The notes under the pieces: generated by a model
What the model was told of the DNA's origin: nothing
Database searches by the model: none
Seen by the model: the letters and a program-made list of their open reading frames with translations, nothing else
Origin: Azadirachta indica
Lineage: Eukaryota; Streptophyta; Magnoliopsida; Sapindales; Meliaceae
NCBI GenBank assembly: GCA_022749755.1
Contig: CM040446.1
Coordinates: forward strand, 13,912,367-13,976,366
DNA: 64,000 nucleotides
Reading direction: 5' to 3'
Translations under genes and position numbers: made by a program
Shown here: positions 51,198-63,581 of the stretch, one piece after another
Layout: each line of letters starts with the position of its first letter
How positions within the stretch are numbered: position 1 is the stretch's first letter

Positions 51198-53519
51198 GTT
51201 TCCTCCGTATGTTCTCAGAGAGGGAAAGGATTCCTGGAATGAAAGAGCTATGGATTCATTACATATATATTATATATTGGATACGGAGATGGGAGTGCTT
51301 CACCAAAGCATCTTTTTGAGCAGCCGGTCTTTGTCTGTTTATGAATGATTTTATTGGTGAAATGTGATTACCATTCCTTTATTTTTAAAATGGCACTTCC
51401 CTTTCTGACAAGGAATAGAGATATATTTATATCACTAACAACGTTGAAGAATATATCTTATTCACAATGTTGTCTTCTGAATTCATAAAAAATTAAGGTT
51501 ATTCAGAGATCGTGCTCTACCGAATTCTTCATTGCAATCATAAGCTTAAAACATATCAGACAACCAAATCAACGTTGAGAAGTGCCCATCAATTAAGTGT
51601 CATTGCCTTCTTTCGAGAGATCTCGTGGGGGTCCTGCACGCAATGGAACACATGTAAAATGGCCCCTTATTGCTAGACTAGTGGCGTTAGGTTTATTTCC
51701 ACAAGCAAACTAATGTCTAAAGAAACTAATATTCGAAAACACTGGCATCAAGTTGACCACATTTAATAGCAACTGCAAACAAACCATACTTGGTTTTATT
51801 TGTTTTATATCATAATCTTCTCAATAACTGATGAGGAAACTTGTGCTGTGTTCACCGTGACTGAGACATTTTTGTAGAGAAGTCCTAGTTATCCAATTGA
51901 GACAAAAGGTTCTGATTAATTTGTACATGCTTACTTTAGTAAACTTCGCAAGGGTAATTTGGCAATATGCCGGATTCCTTCAAAGTATGCATTTTGTCGT
52001 CTTCGTTAAGAATGTTATTCTTGAGGATAAGTTTAGAGTTGCTTATGATTTCCTTTGTTCTTGCGTTAAATCGATATTTTCGAATCACATTTTGGCCTGT
52101 CGGATCGTCATCAAACTTCACCCACAAAACAGAAGCTTTTGTGTGAAGTCAAGATGCCCTAGTAAATTGATGTGCTGCTTGAGACTTGGTCTTTTTACAT
52201 GACGGAGTTGAGCTTCTAAGTTTTATCTATAATTTGATTAACACATCATTTGAATTATGTCCTCGTCGGATATTCCTTAAGCTTTAAAAGGGGTACACGT
52301 TATCTAAAACTTTCTAAGCTAAAATTTGATTTATTTTTATTTCTTTCATTAGATCGTTAGAGTTGCAAACAAGTTACTTCAAAATCTATTACCTTTTCCC
52401 CCTATTTCTTCTTCATATAAACATATTTTAGTTAATTACCAAAACTATGTGTTTGTTGTCTAATAAAAAGAATTAAAAATAAAGTAGGTCTTAGAAAATT
52501 CTAGATATCACATGTCACAATCGCCTTCAAGAAACAGTAGATTAAGAGTTTCCTTTTACCATCTACCCATGTCTACTTGATAACTACACGTTTTATTCAA
52601 CCAAAAACATAAGAAAAAGACGTAAATACTGTAAATATCCTCGTAATATTGTGAATGCTATATCATCTTAAAGGCCATCTACTTGAGAATTATCTGAATG
52701 CTTAACATGCAAAAAGTCAATCATTAGCATTCGTTTTCAAGTGCAGCCAAGACACGGTTAACATTCTTTTCGACTTTAAATCAGAACTTAAAGAGCAAAA
52801 GTCAAGATTGAGGAATCTGTTTAAATAAACTTCTATCTAAGCATCTAGAGCTAAAATTTGCCCCTTGTAAACTGCAAATTGTGGAGACCAGATATAACAG
52901 CCACGCTGAGAAGAAGAACAGAAGCCAGGAACCAGAAAGAGAACCCGCGATAATAATCCAGCAACCGTTCAAAATTTGAACCTAAAAAAAGTCTTCAATT
53001 TCAGCCTGAAATTGATTAGTCTACACAAGCTATTAGGTGAATACATATCTGATAGCTGATATTTACACATATGAACAAATTTAATACTATACAATAACTG
53101 AAGTTTGGAGAGCAAACAGATATCAAGCAGCGGAAACTAGAACATCATCTCTACAATCGTTCAGAGGTCCTCACAAGTCTCTGTTTTTGAGTCTGCCTGC
53201 AAAATTCACCCAAGCAAAGTACAAGATATCAAAATGGTGTAAAGGATTCAGAGGTGAAATATTAAACATTACTAGCAAAAGGTAAATCATTAAAGGATAC
53301 AGAAGAACAGGAACAAATGTTGGCCCCTTTGCAACTTTCACCACTCCCTGCTGTACAAAAAACCATGTACTTCTATCAGTTACGATAAACACAGACTCGA
53401 GGCTACGGAAACCAAACACAAGGATGAGGAGACATACCATTATAAGAAACAGGAATGGAGTTGCAGAGACCAACTCATTCTAGCAACAGCATAACAACTT
53501 CTTTACAGCATTATATTGG
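51198..53519. other. MAX1 upstream region and HSFA2 3' flank
   Basis: The first part (51198 upward) is the MAX1 promoter; TATATATTATATATT at about 51262-51276 is a possible TATA region. The part near 53170-53519 is likely HSFA2 3' UTR. No additional gene is recognisable. Confidence 0.45.
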
Positions 53520-55514
53520 TCATGGTTTTGACCTGAGGTAACCCATCTGATCTACAAGGTCTTGCAGATCCTCACCCCAATCTGTAGGAGTTGCGACCAA
53601 ATCCTCCACTTCCACATCAGCTTCAGACTGATCACCCACCACAATTTCTTCTGGATTTTCAACTATCAGATCTTCAGTTATCAAATCCTCCCATATGGCC
53701 TCATTAACACTATCCAAATTGCCACCGCTGCTTGTGGGTATTGAACCAGCTATCGGGTTACCAATATCACTGCTTGATTCATTGTCCAAGGCAGAAGAAA
53801 AGAATGTCTCTATCTCAGTTTCCATAGTAGAAAGCTCGTTTTGATCTTGGACTCTGTAATCCACGACTTGACCACTTTCCAGTCGTACAGGTGCCATAGA
53901 AATTGCTTCTTCTTGTAAGTTCTCCATGCTTGGCCGGGCTGTTAGTCTTCGCTTTCTTCCAATATCAACACTTCCCAGATCTCTTCTATGTGCATTCCTC
54001 TGAGCAAATTGCTGGACAAAGGATGGCTTGTTGAGTATTTTGGCAAGGAATGTCATCATCTGCTGTTGTTTCCTTTCTGTACTTAGTAGCCTATCCTCCA
54101 TTGCGCTCATTTGGTCTCTTGATTGCTGTTGTTGTTGTCTTAGCTTCACAATTTCCGCCATCAATACATTTCGGTCCCTCTTTAATCTTTCCAGCTCACC
54201 TTCCAATCCATATTGTCCCAACTCAACGCAAGCTCCTCCTCCTTGTTGTTGCATACTCTGTGATACATTTCTTCTTCTCTTGATTGTCTTCAATAGATGC
54301 TTCTGTCCTCCCAAAAATCCTTCATTGGCGAATTCCCATCTATCAGGATCAACCTTTCTAAAACCCTACATCACGTTACATCATTGAAGTGAGCAGAAAA
54401 ACTTGAAAATCAACAAAAGAAACAAGATGCTCAATAAAAAAGCCAAAGCCAGTTCAGAGTAATCTACCAAAATGCAGGGGACAAAAATTATTTATGCTCT
54501 TATTAGCATTTGTCATGTATCAACTGTTTGATATTATGGTACACATACTGACATACAACTAAAAGTTGAAAGATATTACATTTGACTGAATAAACATAGC
54601 AAAATACTAGTTGACATTAGAGAACTCAGAAACTATCATCAGACCCAGAATGAACCACAGAAAGACAGTACGATTTCGGACAAAAGTAAAGAACCTGAAT
54701 ATAGAAACTATAAACTTATCCCCATAGCCCAAGAAAAGAACAATTATTTAAGAAAAATCTAGACAGAAATGGCAAATAGCTCTCAATGAACCCAGATACT
54801 CGGTGGACCACATATTAGCATATCAAAAACAAAGTGACTATTACGACGACCAAATAAGAGAAAATCAAAATCCACTGTCAAGCGATGGATTATTTATAGC
54901 AAGTAGCCAAGTGAAACCCGGATACAAATTAAAAAATTCATGAACCCGGAAGAAAAGGGGCAAATTGAAACATGATACTAATTCAAGTTCATTTAAAACG
55001 CCACAAACCACCATAACGACGTCGATTAGTTAAGATTAATCGAAAAAGTCTAAATAAACATCGATCATGACAAATTACACTAACTGATAACAGAACACAC
55101 AAATCAAACACAATGTGGACAATTGATGCCAAGTTCAGTAAAGCAAAGGCAAAACAAAAGAAAGATTACACTCTTTTTTTTTTTTCTGTCAGTACTTACA
55201 TATGTGTTGAGCTGGCGGATAAAGCTGGAAAAATTACTGTGCTTAAAGTGTCTGGGAAGCAGAGTGGTAGAGAACTGGTGAGAGTCCCACACTATGAAGC
55301 TGTTCCGAGCCCTACTCCATGAAACGATCGAATCCGTTGATGGGTCTTCTACCATTTCAAAAGTTTTCGTCAGAAATGGAGGGGGACCTGCGTCGTGCAA
55401 GCCTTCCAATGGCTGTGGCGAAAAGCTCGAAGATGATGAAGAAGACGATGCAGCAGCAGCCGCTGTTGCCGCGCATGTCACCGTCTCCTCTTCTTTCACT
55501 CTCACTCCCTCCAT
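53520..55514 (-). CDS. HSFA2: Heat-stress transcription factor, HSFA2-like
   Basis: Two exons (55514-55200, 54365-53520) give 386 residues. The DNA-binding domain (about 43-136) runs from [16 protein letters not shown] to [13 protein letters not shown] and is split by the family's conserved intron after QLNTY. The coiled-coil HR-A/B region (about 155-225) is [16 protein letters not shown] to [12 protein letters not shown]. Signals seen: basic NLS GRKRRLT, an AHA-like activator [10 protein letters not shown], and a C-terminal export signal DLVDQMGYL. Text such as [14 protein letters not shown] and the tail [13 protein letters not shown] fit HSFA2, the heat-induced nuclear amplifier of the heat-shock response. 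An Ala/Ser run (about 17-30) is low complexity. A His replaces the normally invariant Tyr in LPRYFKHSNF. Upstream heat-shock elements support heat induction. Confidence 0.93.
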
Positions 55515-55645
55515 AGCTACGCTAATAGGCTGCTTACAAGTGAGATTACAATAATTTGTGATGTTTGAGAGCGTTGTACCTGGTATTTCTGTAAATTTTT
55601 CGAGGAGTTGGAGAAGTTTGTGAAATGTAGGAGAGAGAATTTGAA

Positions 55646-55789
55646 ATTATAAGTGGGTGGAACAGAAGGTTCTAGATAAAGAGGTTTTTGGTTAAGATTT
55701 TTGTGTTTGTGTCAGGTTCTTCTGAAATTTGTAAGAAGTTTCTGCCACTTGTCCCGGGTGGGTCAGAACGGAAAAGTTCTAGAAAGTTC
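55646..55789 (-). promoter_or_regulatory. HSFA2 promoter: TATA box and heat-shock elements
   Basis: Read on the minus strand, CTTATAAT (55646-55653) is a TATA box about 130 bp before the ATG. Upstream are GAAggTTCtaGA (55665-55676), GAAgtTTC (55735-55742) and a perfect three-module TTCtaGAAagTTC (55777-55789), i.e. alternating GAA/TTC units of a heat-shock element. This is the arrangement expected of a heat-induced, HSF-controlled promoter. Confidence 0.8.
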
Positions 55790-56125
55790 CCTGTTTCTCG
55801 CGTTTGCGACGAGAGGACACGGAACGAAGGGGAGTGGGAGATCTTATTGGGGCCGTTGATTGTGCGTCCGCTAGTCGCTCTCACTTGATTGGATATGAAT
55901 TTCATCATTTGATGCTACAAGTTTATCTTCCTCTTCTGTAAGATCTTGCCACGTACGTGTATCAGATGAGAAATACAGAACAACGGATGTTTGTAATTTG
56001 AACTAAATCATATGGGCTGGGCTGGGCTCGGCTGGGCTGGCCAACCAGGTTATTTTCCTTGTCTGTGTTTAGCCCAAAAAGTTGTTTTGCAAGGTAAATC
56101 CCAGTCGTACTTTTGCGATGTCATA
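55790..56125. other. Distal HSFA2 upstream region
   Basis: Includes a GGGCTGGGCTGGGCTCGGCTG-like run of GGCTG pentamers at about 56009-56039. No gene seen. Confidence 0.45.
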
Positions 56126-56753
56126 GGCCCGTTGGGTACCATTTTCATCTTCTTAAAACGGATCGAATACTTGTTTGATAAGTATTCTTAAAATAATTTA
56201 TAAAATAAAGAAAATAAGTTTAGTGCATTTTAATTATAAAATTAAAATTATATTTAAAATAATATGCTAATCATTGTTTATAGCTTATTGCTGTTGTAAT
56301 TTAAATATTAAAAATAATGTATATTTAGATAATAAATATATAAAAATTAAATATTATATGTTTAAGATGATACAGAGGATGAAAATATACTGTACTATTT
56401 TTTATTTTTTTATTTGACATATTTGCTGTAAGAAAATAAGATTATTATAGAGAATAAAAAGAAGATAGATCTATAATTAATATTTTTGTCTTAAATAATT
56501 TAGTTTCAATCTAATTAATTTATGTACTGAAAATATTAATTATTACATGATATTTAATAGATGAATTTATTAACATTTAATTCTTCAAAATATTTTTATT
56601 AGATAATTTTATACTTTTTCATAATTAAGCCTTTCGAAAATATTATTGAATGTGTGACTGAACTCTAGAAACATCAAATTAAAATTACTATTCTTAAATT
56701 GATTTTTACTTTGCAAAAACAAACTATATTTAAAAAATGATACCCAATGCACC
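56126..56753. mobile_element. Possible hAT-type MITE
   Basis: The left end GGCCCGTTGGGTACCATTTT and the inverted right end GGTGCATTGGGTATCATTTT match at most positions over 20 bp and enclose about 590 bp of A/T-rich non-coding DNA. GGGCCCGTTTGGTA-like ends are common in plant hAT MITEs. I could not find an 8-bp target duplication, so the ends may be off by a few bases. Confidence 0.45.
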
Positions 56754-57971
56754 AGGAAATTCCAAAACGACTAATATTGGTTGCTACCTTCAATAATTCA
56801 AGATTCCATTTGAAAAATTACTTTTCATCAATATTTTTAAAATTAAAAGTTAGATAGTAAACGTTTCTTTTAAAGACGAAAATGATTTTTTGAAAAATAA
56901 AATAATATTTTTTAAATATTATAATATTGGTGACACTCTTAAATCTTAGCATCTAAAGGATGTTTTGTTTTTTATTAATTAGATTTTAAAATAATGTGAT
57001 AATGTATTTTAAATTTTGCAGAATTTAGTCATCTAATTGATAAAGATTTATTATGAATGCTAACTGAATGTGACATGACATATGGAAAATATAAGCATTC
57101 AAGGTAAAGTTATATATCATTTAGCTATTAATTTAATTTATTAATTTTTTTTTTCAACACTTATGTCTTAGTTGTTTTACTAAATTTTAAATTTCTTTTA
57201 CCTACATATCTCTTTCTTCTTCACCGGGCAAATCTTTACCACAAGTTAGGTGATGGACAAAGAAACTAAAAAAATTTAGAGAGTATTTGGTAATGTTTTA
57301 TAAAATATAAAACCAAAAAAATATGTTTGATATTAATTTTTAAAACGAGCAGAGTGTTTATTTTGAAGAAAAAAATTATAATTAATTTAAAAAATATAAT
57401 TTTTTAAAAATGATGGAAAGAATAAAAATGTTTTTCACTTTTTAATTAAAATTTTAAAAATAATATTTCTTGTTTTTGAAAAATAAATTTTACATAACAT
57501 GCAACAAAACATAATTTTTAATCTATTTTTATTTTTAAAAATGTATTTAAACGGCCTCTTGAATATTTTAAATCAAACAATTTTTACTTTTTTTCATATA
57601 TTTTTATTTTAACTTTCTTACCACACATGTTATTTGAGAAAAGAACTAAAGAGTTTCACCACCCCCGGCGCGAAAGAAACTTTTGTTAATAAAAATTTTG
57701 AAAAAAAAAAAAATCAAAGAAAGAGCAGACACCTCACCTCCATCTTCTGCCCAATTTGAGTTCATCTTCACTTTCTTACAAAGAGGTTTAAGAGACGGCT
57801 GAAATCAACTTAATTATAAGACATGTATATATACGAGTACATGACAAATTAAAGTAAATTATAATTCTTTCAAAGCATTGTACATTGCAATTAAAGAACT
57901 ACTCAATAATCATTAAATGTCAAAATAACAATTGATTGGGTAATGAAAGAGAAAAAAGACACGAAAAGAAG

Positions 57972-57972
<1 letters not shown>
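56754..57972. other. AT-rich DNA with a further inverted-repeat candidate
   Basis: Within it, 57278-57562 begins AGAGAGTATTTGGTAATG and ends in the inverse of AGAGGCCGTTTAAATAC, with ATGTTTGATATTAATTTTTAAAA partly mirrored inside; this could be another worn MITE (weak). No coding potential. Confidence 0.35.

Positions 57973-58022
<50 letters not shown>
57973..58022. repeat. (TA)n microsatellite, about 25 units
   Basis: Uninterrupted TA dinucleotides for 50 bp, the longest pure simple repeat of the window. Confidence 0.98.
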
Positions 58023-58027
<5 letters not shown>

Positions 58028-61000
58028 AGATCGGATAAAGTTTCACACATTATCGCATTCACATGTATACAACAAATAATAACAATAATAATAATAATCA
58101 CATCCAAGATGACCATATGACACTAGCTTGCACTTGGAAAAGAATCGACTAAAGCTAAGCAATGTTACAATGTAGCTTATATATATATATTTATATAATT
58201 AATTACTTGATTCGGCAATAAAACTAATTAATGAATATTAAACCCTTTTAAAGTTGAAAGCTTATTAGCACGCTGCATATATAGACTTTTAATTAACAAA
58301 TAATATTTATTAATTATTAAATAATTAATGGCGATCAATTTGATGCGGCTAAGAGTGTTTGGATCATCAATGATAAATTTGAAAAGAAAGATCAGATCAC
58401 ATCAAATCAAATCATATCAAAACACCAGAAACCAAAAGGAATAATCAATTATTGGAGTCAATGTACATATAATAACATTACATTATCATAGAGGTCGAGA
58501 GTTAAAGTTAGCTATAGGTTCCTAACTTCCCAGAATGCGCCTAAGCCCTCAGGGTCATCACGACTTTTCCCTAAGCCTAGCCCACCCAGCTGAGCTGACG
58601 TATTTCTATTAATTGTTGCCCGTTTACATTATTCTCTGATCGCTGCTGCTGTCTGCTGTTCTGCCCCCGACGATATACCTAATTAAGATTCTTAATTTCC
58701 ACCCCAAGCTCTTTTCTTCACAGTTCACATACATGCAGGAAGAACCCCATATTTTTATACACACAGACCGGATAGAGTATTAAGTAAGGAAGGCGAAGAA
58801 GAAAACGTCTGTTGAGATAAAGCACAGTAATATATAAATTTACCTCTGTCTTATTTAATACATTGTGTAAGCAAAATGTTGCATTAACATAAGTATTAGA
58901 GTTCGAATTCTACGTATAAGTTTATTTCAAAATAATTAATAAAAAATTCCATATTTTTCTAGCTTCTTTTTGCAAGAATTTTGGTTGTAGATTCATTGAG
59001 ACTCGATTCAACACGCAATATTCAATAAAGAAGCAAGCAAACAAGCAGCCATCAATAATCCACTCCCAACTATTTGTCTCGTTTTGTATGGTTTACATCT
59101 CGGCCCGACATAATATTTCATTGTCTCGTCATATCCCTCTTACAGACTCTGCACATCATCTCACTGCCACGTGTACGGTCGCCAATCAATCGTGATCGTG
59201 ATCACCAGGGAGAGCTGCTACGTTGATGCCGATCGTTTGGATAGTTAAGATTTCGTAAGGTCCCTCTTAATTTCCAATTAATTCACGGAAGAAATCGATG
59301 TATATAATATATTACTGCTGCATATTTATGAGCCGACAAAGATTCAGAACATGACATCACTGGACCCCACACGTGACCTAGGACTAACATGCATGATTGC
59401 ATCACCCATGTGTCATCAACTTCTAGTCAACAAGGTTAAATAAAGTTGTGAAAATAAACAATGAAAGCCAGCGGCGCCGACAACAGGTTGTTTTGCAAAG
59501 GAGGGGAAACCACATAAACAATGGGCTTTTTACCCTAACGTCCGCCCATAGAACCTTGCGCACCAAATGAGGATACAGTGAACAGAATAGGATAGGATCC
59601 GTTTAAGAGTAAACGTGTACCCGGTTTGCGGGTATGGGTACGAATATCTGACACCAGTGTTGGTACAGCCTATATCTAGTTCCTGGATCGCCGCCTTCTG
59701 GAAGGTACGGACATGTGGATGTGGTTCCTCACGTGGGGATTGTTTCTTAACGAATCATGTAAGAAGGGCAAGAATGAAGAAAATATGAAGTGACGCTCGC
59801 ACGAAGCGCGTGGTATGAAGCATCATTTTCACAGATCACTTGAAAGATTTTCGTATTTGTTTAATTTGATAACGAGGATGAAGCCTCGTTGGATGTTGAG
59901 CAGCAAGAAATGAAAGCCTCACCCCACGCGCACACCGGAAGATATAAAGAAATTTTGCCTGTCGTTTTTGTTTGGTGCCGCATTAGGTACAGGAAGTCCA
60001 TAATCTTAATTTTATTCATAGGTCTGCATGATGGATTGGTGCTTACATCTGAAAGGTTTTAGTTTTCAAAAGTTTCTCATGAGGTCAACTTTAGTGTTCT
60101 TTTATGTACAACTCCAAATTATTGTTAGTCAACGTAAGTGGCGATCGCGCGCATTGCAATTCAATAACTACGGAGGGCCCATGAACAGTACAATACGTGA
60201 AGGATTGATTGTTGCAAGCTAACTTTCCACCATGTCCATGTCCAGGGATCGATCAGAAACTGGGCTTCCCTCAGAATACGGCAGTGTTCAAACTATTCGA
60301 TCAATAATTAATCTGTGAACAGAAGCATGCAAGGGAAAAAGAATATATATTTAAACTGGAAGCTGGGTTTGGGGTGAAATTAAAACAAAATAATTGAAGC
60401 TGACGGAGTAATAAATTCATGTGTCTCTTACATAATATATTTAATTATAATATTTAAGAGCCATAATATCCATCCGTGAGAGCCTTTTTGCTCATTGTTC
60501 TGCGTACGCAATAAATATACTACCTAATACAATCGATGCTTAATCGTCTGGCTTTGGCATTACTGTTGTTGCCGCTTCTTTGTAGGGCATCCGAATCAGC
60601 CTCTTTTATTGTTGCTATTATTTTCTTTGGACAAGTTGAGACAGTATATGTAAAAGCATCGGCAGAGCAGTGGAAAATAATAAGCTTTAAGATTTCCTCC
60701 ATTAATGGCTGATGTTAAGCGTGACGACAACTTACGATTTGATCTACAGACTTGACCTTGTGCATGGTGACCACGAGTACCACTTCCACAAGACATATAA
60801 AAGATCGCTGGTCCACGCTCCCATTTCCTTACAACCCCTACCCTTGCTTTTGAATCTTTATATCCAATCATGTATGTATAAGCTTGCGGTTTGAAAGATA
60901 AAGTTAATTTGAGGCCACATTCGTCATTTTTTTCTTCTAGATTTGTGTTCATATTGCGAATTTGGAGTTAACTTGGTGCAATGGGTGAAAGGGAGAATGA

Positions 61001-61180
61001 CTAAAGAGGGGCTCAACTTTGGAGTTAAAGTGGGACCGAATCAAATGGGTGATGGTCGCTGCAATCTCTAGTTATCGCACATCCAATACACCCAACACAT
61101 TACACATGGCAGACACCATATTTACCACCATCAACGGTGCACCTTTAAGGACTCCCCGAACCTACCAATTTATGTTGGTA
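58023..61180. other. Long non-genic region with scattered G-boxes
   Basis: No exon chain recognised on either strand. CACGTG cores occur at 59168-59173, 59370-59375 and 59730-59735. Base composition between 59.1 and 61.3 kb is less AT-rich than the flanks. Open frames at 60596-60952 (-) and 60028-60222 (+) match nothing I know. Confidence 0.4.
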
Positions 61181-61182
61181 GG

Positions 61183-61566
61183 GACCACGTCCCAACAAAG
61201 CCTCGCCCATCACAAACAGGCTGCCAAACCCACGTGGTCATCTTTCATTGGTCACTCCAGTCCAGTCTCTTGGGACCCACTCCATTTATCTCCCTTAGCC
61301 CACAATCTCCATGCCTGAAGGAAATTTAAAGGAACTGCCACGTGTCGGCCTCAGAACGTCATGATGACGCAGAAAGTGTATATCGTTCCGATGATTATGT
61401 CATGCGTGTAGGGTCCCCCTACCAATAGCATACCTTCCACGTCAGATGACACCCTTTTTTTGTTTTGGTTTTTTTTTTTTTTTTTTTTTTACTGCAACTT
61501 TGCTTTAGCATTTGGTTACGTCACGGTTCAATATTACGGTTAAACGTCCAAGTCAATATGACGTCA
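61183..61566 (+). promoter_or_regulatory. Dense island of ACGT-core (bZIP/bHLH) motifs
   Basis: In under 400 bp there are CCACGTCC (about 61186), CACGTG (61231-61236), GCCACGTGTC (61337-61346, an ABRE/G-box), CGTCATGATGACG (61357-61369, two inverted TGACG cores), CCACGTCA (61437-61444), TTACGTCA (61516-61523), AACGTCC (about 61542) and a perfect TGACGTCA (61559-61566). TGACG is the TGA-factor (as-1) core. It lies about 2 kb upstream of the glutaredoxin start; whether it controls that gene is inference. Confidence 0.5.
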
Positions 61567-63492
61567 CACTCATTTACTACTTTCACCACCCCCATGTGAC
61601 TACTCCGCGCCATTTCATCGGCAAATATCGAGTATTTGGGAACTACCCTACTATGTGACGACAAATTTTCACGCTCATACTTTTTCTGCGCGTGGAATTC
61701 ACTCTCCAATCATTCACTCTCTTGTTTTCTTTCTACCACCCGTTTTGTTCAATAATTTCGTAAGAATAAATTACTTTTAATAATTGAAGATATTTTTAAT
61801 CTATCAGACCATAGATTTTGGAAACCTTTTGATTTAACAAATTTAGGTATACCTTTCTTATACTTGTAATTCTGCTGAATTTTAAAAACGCATTTTAAGT
61901 GTTTAGTAAATATTTTTAGTTGTACTTTTAAAGTTGGGATCACTGATTTTAGCTCGTAGGATCAATATCACATTATCATCGTTTCATTAATTTATTAAAA
62001 TTCGTTAGTTTTTACTTAAAAATTGATCTTTGTCAAATACCCATCAACTCTCACTTTAAAGTTAGTTTCTATTTCAAAATAATTATACTTTAAAAAATCA
62101 TCAGACATAATATCAAACAGAGTTTTAAGAATATTTCTTAATAATTAATATGGAGTAAATATTGCATTGATGGTTGAATTACAATATTTTCATATTACGT
62201 AAAATGTTTAATCATACATGGCATATTTTCATTTTTTTTTACTTATTCTTATTTAGTTATAAAATAATAGTTATTCTTGATTAGTTGAAAAATAAAATTA
62301 TTTTTCAAAATAATAATTACTTTTTTAATATTACAAATTGTTGAGAGTTAAAAATAATTGTAAGTTTGACACATTTAAAATTTTATTCTTGATTTTATCT
62401 TATTTTAAAAGAAATCTAAATGAAAATAACTTAGGAGCAAATATGAACTAACGTGATCATAAGAACTCGGACTTATTAAAATAAATGCTTAACCATTATA
62501 TAACTATAGAATATAGATGACCTAGGCAATGTTTTTTTTTTTTTTTTTGTGCTGAATTTTAAACATGATTGAAATTTGAATATGTTTGTTTTTTATTTTA
62601 AAATATCTGAAAATAAGTGTTAAGTTGTTTGTTTTGATAAAATAAAAAGTCTGAAATTTGATATTTTGATATATATACTATTTTAAATAATATACTTATA
62701 TATATAATAATTTTAATTATATATAACACACATAATAGATAAAAAAAAAAATTATACTAGTATTTATATAATTATTTGTTTGATATATATATATATCTTA
62801 AAACAATTTGATGATATAAAGATCAATAAAAATTAAATAAAAAAATAAGTTATATTATAATATAATTATAATTATATAAATATACAAATTTATTGTAATG
62901 ATTAAAGTATAAAATAAAAAGAATTGGGAAGATAAGTAGAAAAGACTCACAATAAAGAATAAATACGTCAAAAATAGTTAATTAAGATTTTAATTTTATT
63001 AATAAATAAATTAATAAAATAGAAATATTTGTAAAAAATAAAAAATATTAAATTATTCAAATATTTGTTAATTTATATTTAAATTAAAATTTTTAATTTT
63101 ATTATATTTAAATTAAAATATTTTTAAATAAATATTTAGATATAAATTAAAAAATAAATGAGTATTAAATATTTGAATAATTATATTAAAATTTTAATTG
63201 AAAAAATAAATAACCCTTAATCGTGTCCGTTAAAAAAAAAAGTTGATATTATTATATAGAAGAAAAAGAAAAAGGAAGGAAGAAAGAATATTCTTTCATG
63301 TTAAAGAGCACGTAAGAAGCACGAGAAGGGAGGCGAGTGTGATTCCAAAATTCCCCAAAAGCTGTGATCCCAAAGAACCTAATATCAAATAAATAAATAT
63401 ATATATATATGTATAACACAGTACTTTGTGATGTAAGCAACCACACCTCTTCTCTTCCTCTCTCTCTCTTTTGTTTTTTTTTTTCCTTCCTT
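61567..63492. other. AT-rich upstream DNA of the glutaredoxin gene
   Basis: No coding sequence. Long A/T-only stretches (about 62100-63240), poly-T at about 62532-62548 and short TA runs. Confidence 0.5.
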
Positions 63493-63500
63493 TTATAAAA
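63493..63500 (+). promoter_or_regulatory. TATA box of the glutaredoxin gene
   Basis: TTATAAAA 82-89 bp before the ATG, preceded by a CT-rich stretch (TCTCTTCCTCTCTCTCTC) and followed by ACTCGCACAAACACAACCC, a plausible start-site region. Confidence 0.6.
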
Positions 63501-63581
63501 CTCGCACAAACACAACCCAGACACTCCACTTGCTTCCCCGTTGACATCACAAATCTCTCCTCTTTCTCTCATTCTCCGGGT

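Noticed and set aside
53171..53473. 100-codon hydrophobic open frame next to HSFA2
   Set aside because: Lies in the likely 3' UTR and matches nothing known; T-rich DNA gives hydrophobic translations by chance.
54028..54387. Open frames on the plus strand opposite HSFA2 exon 2
   Set aside because: Shadow of the real minus-strand coding exon; the Cys/Leu-rich translations come from Gln codons read in reverse.
58890..58905. GAGTTCGAATTCTAC resembling a tRNA T-loop
   Set aside because: No A-box or cloverleaf pairing at the right distance upstream.
60596..60952. 118-codon open frame on the minus strand
   Set aside because: No recognisable motif, composition resembles chance, and it overlaps open frames on the other strand.
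61019..61318. 99-codon open frame on the plus strand
   Set aside because: No family resemblance; the region is dominated by promoter-type ACGT motifs.
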